Shown here one piece after another: positions 1-5,671 of a stretch of DNA of 6,063 nt. Below the pieces are notes generated by a model. The model searched no databases, was not told the origin of the DNA, and was given only the letters and a program-made list of their open reading frames with translations. The position numbers were made by a program, and so were the translations under genes. Every line of letters starts with the position of its first letter. The stretch's first letter is position 1. This DNA comes from Chloroflexota bacterium (GTDB taxonomy: Bacteria > Chloroflexota > Dehalococcoidia > UBA2247 > RBG-13-53-26), in NCBI GenBank assembly GCA_017885485.1, contig JAFNFZ010000102.1, positions 1,639-7,701 on the forward strand, written 5' to 3'.

Positions 1-1237
1 ACCGCTTGTCGCAGACGTCCATGCCAATATGCAGAAACGGAACACCGAGGTCTCGGCAGACCTCTCGCATGATGCTGGCGCTGGCCGCCATATCCTTATG
101 GCCCATGTGGCCAGGAAAAACGACGCAGTCAATCTTGTAGTCTTTCACAATTCGGGTGATGTCATGAACGACGTTGTCGGCCAGACCGCGGGCCTGGTGC
201 ACCATGGGAGGGTGCAAAAAAGCCCGCTTGGCGAGGCCCTTGAATATGCTGTCCTCCGTTGATGTGTCCACCAGTTCGTAGGGGCAGTAGCTGATCATGT
301 CCATGGCAATCACTGCTCCCCACTCCTGCTCCAACCAGGGGACCAGCTCACTGAAGAACATCGGTTGAATGTCATACCAGAACAACCTGATTCTCTGGTT
401 TGCCACCTCCGGCCTGTTCTCACGCACCCGCGATTCAGCGTTGGCCACCATGTCCTCATACCACCTTCTTCTTACAGGATCTCCCGCTCCCATGTCGTTG
501 ACCAAGTAGAAGCACGACATGGGCATGACGTAGCTGTGCGGCGTGGGCACCGACCTGCGCAGCTCGTTGTATTCCATCCACATGGCATAGCCCTTGTTGG
601 TTTCCTCAACCACCCTCTTCAGGCGACCCATGTCCAGTGCACTGCCGGTATGTCTCTCAACGAACTCAACCATCCTCCTCATTTCACCGGCATAGTAGTC
701 AACGGCCCGTTCATCGCTGTGATAAGGGGGGTCAGGAGCAAAAACCGGCACACTCCGCCAGTCGGGATGGTTCATGAACACGGCGTGCATCCCAGCAATG
801 CCATCGCAGGGCTCGGTCAGTGCCAGATAGGCCGTTGGGATCGGCAGCAGGCCTGCCGCCTGGTAGTAAAGGAGCATTTTGAGGAGGGTGCAGCAGTCAG
901 ATGGTATGCCCATCTTGTCCATCTCCTCGAGATCTTCCACAGTATGCGGACTGCCACCGGTTCCACCGGCCATGAATTGGTGTGCCACATGAAAATACCA
1001 GGGGACGTCCATGGCGGTCAGTATCTCTACGGGGTTGGTGAACTGGCTTGCCAGGAATGGCTCCTGGTTCTCGACGCACTCGATTATCTTCCTGTGGCTG
1101 TTCAGAATGTCCTCGATGATGAAGATCTGGAGGTTGCCCATTTCGCCTGGCGCCAGCCTGAGCACATCCAGTATGGGCTCAAACATAGCGATTTCCTCTC
1201 TGAGTCTGGATACACTTCGCTCTTTCTTTGCATCCAT
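1..1237 (-). CDS. 2-hydroxyacyl-CoA dehydratase family subunit (HgdA/BcrB-like), C-terminus cut by window edge
   Basis: I read an uninterrupted frame of 412 codons from the ATG at 1237 down to base 1. It is one subunit of a 2-hydroxyacyl-CoA dehydratase/benzoyl-CoA reductase type enzyme (HGD-D family), cytoplasmic and oxygen-sensitive. Seen: a Cys pair at residues 115-116 (SDCCTLLK), Cys144 in TEPCDG, a segment DCVVFPGHMGHKD at 370-382, and the C-terminal family motif DVCDKR at 407-412. Known family members hold a [4Fe-4S] cluster with three cysteines per subunit. Here the expected third one (HxGCK in HgdA-like subunits, from memory) reads HMGHK, with His380. About 15-25 residues are probably missing at the end. 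The start is supported by GGGGAGG five bases upstream, and it follows the stop of the companion gene by 2 nt, so the two are coupled. Family assignment is firm. The substrate is not known; a benzoyl-CoA-reductase-like or uncharacterised paralogue is possible. Confidence 0.88.
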   Translation of the reverse strand, partial: MDAKKERSVSRLREEIAMFEPILDVLRLAPGEMGNLQIFIIEDILNSHRKIIECVENQEPFLASQFTNPVEILTAMDVPWYFHVAHQFMAGGTGGSPHTVEDLEEMDKMGIPSDCCTLLKMLLYYQAAGLLPIPTAYLALTEPCDGIAGMHAVFMNHPDWRSVPVFAPDPPYHSDERAVDYYAGEMRRMVEFVERHTGSALDMGRLKRVVEETNKGYAMWMEYNELRRSVPTPHSYVMPMSCFYLVNDMGAGDPVRRRWYEDMVANAESRVRENRPEVANQRIRLFWYDIQPMFFSELVPWLEQEWGAVIAMDMISYCPYELVDTSTEDSIFKGLAKRAFLHPPMVHQARGLADNVVHDITRIVKDYKIDCVVFPGHMGHKDMAASASIMREVCRDLGVPFLHIGMDVCDKR

Positions 1238-1239
1238 GG

Positions 1240-2388
1240 TTACCTCCCCAATGTCTCCAGAAATGCCTGAACCCTTGTCTTGATCTGTCCCAGACCGCCG
1301 AGGACGTATTCGTGATCCATACACAGGAGAGGTATATTCCACTCCTTGAAGTCATTACTGAGTGAGTATTGCTCGAATCCCCACGTCTCGCAGAACGGCA
1401 GCCGCTCGAAGATGACCCCGTCAACGCGAAACTCGTTGATCATACTCCTGATGTATTCAACTCTCCTGGGATACTCCGCGTACATCCGGGCACACGACGG
1501 CCGGTCTGCGATGTAGTACCTTGCCAGGGCAGTCAGGGGGTCAGCGCTCTTCTCATCCACATCCGTCCAGAAATTCCTCGACCCAAAGCACAGCGAATCC
1601 GCGACGACCAGACCGCCCTGGTCCTCGATGATGCTGACATACTCCGGGTTGTCCAGCAGCCCCCCGACGATCATCAACCTGGCCCGATAGCCGGTGTGTC
1701 CTTCCTTCCCCGCCAAGTCTTCCAACAATTCCTCCAGCAGCCTGCTGTACAGGCTCTGCGGCGTTGCTGTGCCAGCGACCGTCACAGCCAGCGCTTCGGC
1801 GCCGGTGACAGGCGGACTTGGGTCCTTGCGCAGCTCATAAAGGCATCTGAGCGCACGCCGCGATCTGTTGTGCAACGCTATCGCCTCTCTCAGCTTCTCT
1901 TCCGTTATCTCAACATGAAAATGATCCTCCATGCGCTCGCGAAGAATGGACAGCTCTTCTCTGAACCAGTCCACCTGCGCATCCTCTGCTTTCTTGGGCA
2001 AGCTCAGAATCTGTACGAACGGCGTCTTCATCTGACGAATCCAGTGGTCATAGAGGCGTCGGACGTGGTCGCAGCTATTGAAGATGACCAGACCATCCAG
2101 GAAATCGTACTCGCCCCTGAGAGCCATGTTGAAGGCATGACGGGCAAAGGAGCAGTTGATGCTGCTGAAATATGAGTCTGATAGCTCCGTCCCAGTGCTG
2201 CCGGTAGCTCTCACTCTAAACGGCAGAAAGCCGGCGGCGGTGATTATCTCGACGGGCATTGCCGAACAGAAGTAACCCACAACCCTGCCGCCTTCTTCCT
2301 TCCACTTCCGGATTTCGGGGTTGACCAGGGTACTGGCCGTCCCCGATAGTCTCTCGAACGCCCTTGACGTTACGCAACCCTTCAACAT
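1240..2388 (-). CDS. 2-hydroxyacyl-CoA dehydratase family subunit (HgdB/BcrC-like), complete
   Basis: Encodes a 382-residue protein of the HGD-D family, the usual length for a subunit of 2-hydroxyacyl-CoA dehydratase or benzoyl-CoA reductase. These enzymes accept one electron from an ATP-driven activator and dehydrate (or reduce) an acyl-CoA by ketyl-radical chemistry. Seen, numbered from the chosen start: the opening family motif VGYFCSAMPVEIITAAG (37-53), and three cysteines at the expected cluster-ligand places, Cys79 in NCSFAR, Cys106 in FNSCDH and Cys333 in LPFCETWG. DSLCFGSRNFW (264-274) matches the conserved D-x-x-C-x-G-x-R stretch. The ATG at 2388 is chosen over one nine codons upstream (2415), because only it has AGGAGG five bases ahead. 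It is first gene of the leftward set, with its partner directly downstream. No activator ATPase gene is visible. Which reaction and substrate it serves cannot be told from sequence alone. Confidence 0.92.
   Translation of the reverse strand: MLKGCVTSRAFERLSGTASTLVNPEIRKWKEEGGRVVGYFCSAMPVEIITAAGFLPFRVRATGSTGTELSDSYFSSINCSFARHAFNMALRGEYDFLDGLVIFNSCDHVRRLYDHWIRQMKTPFVQILSLPKKAEDAQVDWFREELSILRERMEDHFHVEITEEKLREAIALHNRSRRALRCLYELRKDPSPPVTGAEALAVTVAGTATPQSLYSRLLEELLEDLAGKEGHTGYRARLMIVGGLLDNPEYVSIIEDQGGLVVADSLCFGSRNFWTDVDEKSADPLTALARYYIADRPSCARMYAEYPRRVEYIRSMINEFRVDGVIFERLPFCETWGFEQYSLSNDFKEWNIPLLCMDHEYVLGGLGQIKTRVQAFLETLGR
1243..1249 (-). promoter_or_regulatory. Ribosome binding site overlapping the end of the upstream gene
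   Basis: On the minus strand GGGGAGG lies five bases before the ATG at 1237. It forms the last two sense codons (Gly, Arg) of the preceding dehydratase gene, and that gene's TAA sits between the site and the ATG. This fixes the start of the downstream subunit and implies coupled translation of the pair. Confidence 0.8.
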
Positions 2389-2393
2389 CTCTG

Positions 2394-2399
2394 CCTCCT
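2394..2399 (-). promoter_or_regulatory. Ribosome binding site deciding the dehydratase start
   Basis: AGGAGG on the minus strand ends five bases before the ATG at 2388. The alternative ATG at 2415 has only GGGCTG in front of it. The shorter protein, beginning MLKGCVTS, is therefore preferred. Confidence 0.8.
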
Positions 2400-2605
2400 T
2401 TTCTGTGGATAGCATCAGCCCAGGGATTCTGAATCATCATTACCCCGCCGGCGACGCAAGCTCGAGATCTGCGACGGTAGCCTCACCGCGGTCCATTTAC
2501 CTGACCGCACAACGAAGTCCAAGTGACCCCCTGGGGCATACGACCTCCTGCCCGGTATATTACTGCGCCTGGTCAAATTATGGCCACCCTGCATTGCCCC
2601 GATTT

Positions 2606-2623
2606 TGACGTCGTCTGACGTCG
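2606..2623. repeat. Tandem TGACGTCG direct repeat, possible operator
   Basis: The octamer TGACGTCG occurs at 2606-2613 and again at 2616-2623, a spacing of exactly 10 bp (one helical turn). Each copy contains the palindrome GACGTC. It lies in the divergent intergenic region about 190 bp before the mutase start and 220 bp before the dehydratase start. Such phased half-sites are typical of regulator binding sites. No regulator gene is in the window and the role is inferred. Confidence 0.4.
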
Positions 2624-2705
2624 GTGATATCGTATGTAGCAGTGATAACCCCCGCATCTCTTCTGAACTTGACACAAGTCCTGGTCTCAGACGGGTTGGT
2701 TGACC

Positions 2706-2719
2706 CCGGCCTGCGCCGG
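2706..2719. repeat. Short GC-rich inverted repeat
   Basis: CCGGC (2706-2710) and GCCGG (2715-2719) are complementary arms around the four-base loop CTGC, about 90 bp before the mutase start. It could form a small hairpin in a 5' leader or be part of a degenerate intergenic repeat. No U-run follows, so it is not a classical terminator. Confidence 0.35.
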
Positions 2720-2794
2720 CAGCCTCAGCCTGATATATACCATGGCAGAGAGGGAAATCCACAACTCCACATCAACCGAAGAGAGGACAATCTT

Positions 2795-2800
2795 GGGAGG
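2795..2800 (+). promoter_or_regulatory. Ribosome binding site deciding the mutase start
   Basis: GGGAGG ends seven bases before the ATG at 2808. In-frame ATGs at 2700 and 2742 have no comparable site. The residues they would add show no similarity to the mutase family, so 2808 is taken as the start. Confidence 0.8.
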
Positions 2801-2807
2801 TTCAACT

Positions 2808-4454
2808 ATGGGGCAAGTGCCTGATGAGACTTCTGCTAAGCGTGGGGCAGCGGTAATCCCCAACAAGAAAGAGGCACAGCTTCTTTCAAGCTCTGGCATC
2901 CCAATAAAGGAAGTGTACACACCAGGTGATACCACTGAAATCGACTACAACAAGGACATCGGACTTCCAGGAGAACCGCCGTACACCCGCGGTGTGTATC
3001 GCAGCATGTACCGGGGCCAACTGTGGACCATAAGACGGCTCAGCGGATTCAACACACCCGAGGACTCAAACAAGCTCTACCGCGAGGAATACGAGTTGGG
3101 ACAAACAGGCTTCGCTGTGGCTCCAGACATATCAACCTGCGTTGGCATGGACTGTGATGATCCCAGAGTCTCAGCAGACGTCGGTCACTCCGGCGTGCCG
3201 GTCTGCTCTATCGAGGATATGGAGACGCTGCTTGATGGCCTGCCCATAGAGAGGGCATCGACATACCTCGCCGAGAAGCACGGCATTCTGACAGCAATGT
3301 ACTTCGCCGTCGCCGAGAAACGGGGGTTGGATATTACCCAGCTCCGCGGCACTACTGCGAACTGCATGCTGGCCTGGACGGTGCTCAACCTGCCCAATCA
3401 GGTACCGCCACAAGCATATCTGAGGTACGCTGTTGATTTCATCGAATGGTGCGCCGAGCACGCTCCCAAGTGGTACCCGATATCCTTTGACAGCTACAAC
3501 ACCCGTGATCTTGGGCTCAATGCCTGGCAGGAGCTGGGCATTCTCTTCGCCACAACGGTCGACTACATCGAAGAAGAGAAGAGGCGGGGCAGGGTGCCCC
3601 TCGACCGTTTTGTAAGACGCTTCTCTTTCAACACCGCAGCCCACAACGACTTCTTCGAAGAGATCGCCAAACTGCGCGCAGCACGTCGGATGTGGTCCAG
3701 GATAGTGAGAGAGAGGTACGGCATAGAGGATCCGCGCTGCGGCCAGTTCCGAGTCCACGTGCAGAGTTCCGGCTCCACCCACACCACCCAGGAACCCTAC
3801 AACAACCTCGTCCGTATTGCCTACCAGGTGCTCGCCGGCGTCCTCGGCGGAGCTCAGTCGATACACGCCAACGGGTACGATGAGGGGGTTTGCCTCCCCA
3901 CGGACGAGTCAATGCTGCTCTCCATCAGGACTGAGCAGATACTGCAGTTTGAAACAGGCGTAACCAATACCATAGACCCGCTGGGCGGCTCGTGGTACCT
4001 CGAGAACCTCACCAATGAATTGGAGAGGCGTGCCTGGGAGTACATGCAGAAGATCGAGGATATGGGCGGCATGGCCAAAGCCATTGCCAGCGGCTGGGTT
4101 CACAACGAGTACAAGAACGCCACCATCGAGCGGGCTACCAAGACCACCTCGGGGGAGATTCCGATCATAGGCGTGAATCGGTTCAGGCTAGAGAAGGAAC
4201 CCTACCGTGTGCCCTTCTTCAGACCCGATCCTCAATCACCACAGCGACAGATTGACAAACTCAGGCAACTGAGGGAAAGGCGCGACAGAGCTAAGGTGAT
4301 GCAGGCGCTCAAGAAGCTTGAGGAGGCCACCCGCCGGGGCGACAACGTCATGCCGGCGACCATGGAGGCGGTCAAAGCTTACGCAACCCTCGGGGAGATA
4401 GTGAACGTCCAACTCAGCGTATATGGGGAATGGCCATTCCCCATATACGGTTAG
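2808..4454 (+). CDS. B12-dependent acyl-CoA mutase, large (substrate-binding) subunit, of unassigned substrate
   Basis: A 548-residue protein of the methylmalonyl-CoA mutase alpha type, with TIM barrel and CoA site but no B12 domain, as in split ICM/HCM-like enzymes. Seen: PPYTRGVYRSMYRGQLWTIR (57-76), GQTGFAVAPD (98-107), KWYPISFDSY (221-230), FFEEIAKLRAARRMW (282-296), GGAQSIHANGYDE (347-359), IDPLGGSWYLE (389-399), IIGVNRF (453-459) and the terminal YATLGEI. Family chemistry is 5'-deoxyadenosyl radical migration of a CoA-thioester-bearing carbon. Aligned by eye to the Propionibacterium enzyme (numbers from memory), Tyr89 becomes Leu78, Gln197 becomes Ala184, Arg207 becomes Asn194, and the near-invariant His244 becomes Asn231. 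Arg283 and Ser285 equivalents (Arg271, Ser273) are kept. Methylmalonyl-CoA is therefore an unlikely substrate. Tyr-to-Phe or Ile changes mark isobutyryl- and 2-hydroxyisobutyryl-CoA mutases, but this pocket differs from both. The partner B12 subunit starts 16 nt after the stop. Confidence 0.93.
   Translation: MGQVPDETSAKRGAAVIPNKKEAQLLSSSGIPIKEVYTPGDTTEIDYNKDIGLPGEPPYTRGVYRSMYRGQLWTIRRLSGFNTPEDSNKLYREEYELGQTGFAVAPDISTCVGMDCDDPRVSADVGHSGVPVCSIEDMETLLDGLPIERASTYLAEKHGILTAMYFAVAEKRGLDITQLRGTTANCMLAWTVLNLPNQVPPQAYLRYAVDFIEWCAEHAPKWYPISFDSYNTRDLGLNAWQELGILFATTVDYIEEEKRRGRVPLDRFVRRFSFNTAAHNDFFEEIAKLRAARRMWSRIVRERYGIEDPRCGQFRVHVQSSGSTHTTQEPYNNLVRIAYQVLAGVLGGAQSIHANGYDEGVCLPTDESMLLSIRTEQILQFETGVTNTIDPLGGSWYLENLTNELERRAWEYMQKIEDMGGMAKAIASGWVHNEYKNATIERATKTTSGEIPIIGVNRFRLEKEPYRVPFFRPDPQSPQRQIDKLRQLRERRDRAKVMQALKKLEEATRRGDNVMPATMEAVKAYATLGEIVNVQLSVYGEWPFPIYG
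4418..4449. repeat. Perfect 32-bp palindrome at the end of the mutase large-subunit gene
   Basis: The left arm CGTATATGGGGAATGG (4418-4433) is followed at once by its exact reverse complement (4434-4449), with no mismatch over 16 bp per arm and no spacer. It encodes the last residues, VYGEWPFPIYG, and ends just before the TAG at 4452-4454. In RNA it would give a stem of about 14 bp with a four-base loop, sitting between the two mutase subunit genes and 5' of the small-subunit ribosome binding site. Related mutases usually end near VFGEYRP, so the FPIYG tail appears to come from the right arm. It could be an intercistronic stabilising hairpin, a dimeric protein binding site or a small mobile palindrome. 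No U-tract follows. Confidence 0.9.
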
Positions 4455-4470
4455 AGGAAGGAGAAGCGTG

Positions 4471-4872
4471 ATGACTGATAGGAAGATCAGGATTCTGATG
4501 GCCAAGCCAGGTCTGGAGGGGCACTGGGTCGGGCTGCTTGTGGTGAGCAGGGCTCTCCGGGATGCCGGCTACGAGGTTATCTATGGCGGAAATATGACGC
4601 CCGAGGCCATAGCTGCGGCGGCTGTCCAGGAAGACGTCGAAGCGGTGGGCCTCAGCATCCTTTCGGCGAACTATCTCCAGTTGGTGCCTCGGACCATCGA
4701 AGAGCTGCGCAAACGTGGCAAGGGCGACGTGCCCGTGCTTCTGGGAGGGATCATCTTCTCAGAGGACCTCGAGCAACTGAAACAGATGGGAGTGGCAGGG
4801 GTCTTTCCCTCTGGGACTCCTCTGGAGGACATTGTGGAGTCCGTGCGCCAGAAGGTTGGCCAGCCAGCCTGA
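4471..4872 (+). CDS. B12-binding small subunit of the acyl-CoA mutase
   Basis: A 133-residue Rossmann-type cobalamin-binding protein, the usual size for the separate small subunit of split acyl-CoA mutases. It carries adenosylcobalamin and caps the large subunit's barrel. Seen: the base-off/His-on signature GLEGHWVG (14-21) with His18 as the lower cobalt ligand, VVSRALRDAGYEVIYGG (24-40), GLSILSANY (60-68), PVLLGGIIFSED (88-99) and GTPLEDIVESVR (115-126). The usual motif is DxHxxG, typically DGHDRG. Here Glu16 replaces the Asp that normally hydrogen-bonds the ligand His, and Trp-Val replace Asp-Arg. SANY replaces the usual SGAH. The ATG at 4471 is chosen because AAGGAG lies seven bases ahead; an earlier in-frame ATG at 4423 falls inside the palindrome and has no such site. 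It is coupled to the large subunit by a 16-nt gap and the large protein lacks its own B12 domain, so they form one enzyme. Confidence 0.93.
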   Translation: MTDRKIRILMAKPGLEGHWVGLLVVSRALRDAGYEVIYGGNMTPEAIAAAAVQEDVEAVGLSILSANYLQLVPRTIEELRKRGKGDVPVLLGGIIFSEDLEQLKQMGVAGVFPSGTPLEDIVESVRQKVGQPA

Positions 4873-4966
4873 TGACGACTTCCAGCCGGGCAAGGCTTAT
4901 ACCATGGTCTGGGCCGGGCGACGAAGTCACCGAACCGAACACTTATCCATGCCTTGAACGGGGGAT
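4873..4966 (+). other. Gap between B12 subunit and CoA-binding protein
   Basis: These 94 bp hold no recognisable gene, promoter or terminator. The spacing is compatible with continued transcription of one operon. Confidence 0.5.
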
Positions 4967-5563
4967 ATGACAAAGAAGGAAGCGTTCGACCGGGTCTTTG
5001 TGCCGCAGTCCGTGGCTATCGTGGGAGGTACCCCGCGCGAGCCAGGACAGCTAGTTCTCGAAAGCTTCCTCGCCTCAGGGTTCCGGGGCGAAATATACCC
5101 TGTCGACAGCCGGGTAGAAGAGGTGGCAGGGCACAAGGCCTATGGCAGTGTCGCAGATGTCCCCTCCATGTTCGCCTACGGCGCACGCTCCTACTCCCTG
5201 ATCAAGGCACTCGTCACCTATGAAGGCTTCGCCGATCTGTCAGTGCTCCATATCGGCTTCGGGCAGGCCAGCTGGGTCCCCTCGGCTATGCTGGAAGGCG
5301 ACATCGACTTCTTCAACGACGCGGTCATCAAGCTGAAGAGGGACACCAACAGACCGCTGGCATTGGTGATGCAGTATCTTGTCACCGGCTGGGACTGGCA
5401 GAAAGGCGTAGAAGATCTGCAGCAGGGTTGCGCTGCCGCTGGAGTCCCCGTCTACCATTCCATGGCTAGCGCTGCCCGGGCTGTAGACCAAGTACTGCAG
5501 TGCGATGAAAGACGCCGAAAGACAGCCAGCCAGGAGTCATCGGCATTGAATGAGCTGACCTGA
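4967..5563 (+). CDS. Short CoA-binding protein resembling an internally shortened ADP-forming acyl-CoA synthetase alpha region
   Basis: A 198-residue protein. Residues 8-66 match the N-terminal CoA-binding domain of ADP-forming acyl-CoA synthetases: FDRVFVPQSVAIVGG with a nucleotide-fold start, GFRGEIYPVDSRVEEVAGHKAY, then SVADVP. The last part (about 85-177) resembles the distal end of the following ligase-CoA domain: DAVIKLKRDTNRPLALVMQ, then an amphipathic helix and AAAGVPVYHSMASAARAVDQVL. Most of what normally lies between, including the region of the phosphorylated His, is absent, and there is no ATP-grasp domain. On its own it is unlikely to form acyl-CoA. It may bind CoA esters, act as a partner for a separate ligase subunit, or be an in-frame deletion remnant. 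The frame is intact. The start has only GGGGG two bases ahead, a poor spacing. It follows the B12 subunit by 94 bp on the same strand. Confidence 0.72.
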   Translation: MTKKEAFDRVFVPQSVAIVGGTPREPGQLVLESFLASGFRGEIYPVDSRVEEVAGHKAYGSVADVPSMFAYGARSYSLIKALVTYEGFADLSVLHIGFGQASWVPSAMLEGDIDFFNDAVIKLKRDTNRPLALVMQYLVTGWDWQKGVEDLQQGCAAAGVPVYHSMASAARAVDQVLQCDERRRKTASQESSALNELT

Positions 5564-5671
5564 ATGAAATGAACTAGTGCATGGTGCCAGTCTCACAATA
5601 ATGAGAGTCCGCCACCCGCTCACGCTTGAAGGCAGACCAAGACCACCAGAGATACAGAGAAGGGAGTACAG
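5564..5671 (+). other. Gap before the CoA-transferase gene
   Basis: These 108 bp contain no gene I can support. A weak inverted repeat, TCTCA (5591-5595) with TGAGA (5602-5606), is too short to call a terminator. AGGGAG at 5661-5666 is the ribosome binding site of the next gene. Confidence 0.5.

Larger units (their letters stand above)
2389..2807. other. Divergent intergenic region, probable promoters for both gene sets
   Basis: About 420 bp separates the two divergent start codons. Frames through it give low-complexity translations with no recognisable family, so I see no gene here. It should hold the promoters of both operons. The visible elements are a repeated TGACGTCG (2606-2623), a short GC-rich inverted repeat (2706-2719) and an isolated TTGACA (2669-2674) with no good -10 at normal spacing. 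I could not identify a convincing sigma-70 promoter for either direction. Confidence 0.6.

Noticed and set aside
365..1270. Long plus-strand open frame of about 300 codons
   Set aside because: It lies antisense to the well supported dehydratase subunit, has no family-like motifs and is His/Val-rich as expected for a codon shadow.
1369..2175. Plus-strand open frame of 268 codons
   Set aside because: Antisense shadow of the complete dehydratase subunit. No recognisable domain and no ribosome binding site.
2556..2582. TATATT/TTGACC-like elements read on either strand as a promoter
   Set aside because: On the minus strand TTGACC and TATACC are only about 11 bp apart, and on the plus strand there is no matching -35, so no promoter can be supported.
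2669..2674. TTGACA as a -35 box for the mutase operon
   Set aside because: The sequence 16-18 bp downstream (around CGGGTT) is not a -10 box, and the AT-rich TATATA at 2734-2739 is far too distant to pair with it.
2415..2762. Minus-strand open frame in the divergent intergenic region
   Set aside because: Its translation is Arg/Gly/Ser-rich with no family resemblance, and nothing in the context supports a gene.
3171..3866. Minus-strand open frame of 231 codons inside the mutase gene
   Set aside because: Fully antisense to conserved mutase motifs, with no plausible family.
4418..4454. Palindrome as an intrinsic terminator
   Set aside because: It is inside the coding sequence, is followed by GTTAGAGGAAGG rather than a T-run, and the essential partner subunit lies immediately downstream.
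5589..5608. Inverted repeat after the CoA-binding gene as a terminator
   Set aside because: Only five contiguous pairs, flanking mismatches and no T-run.
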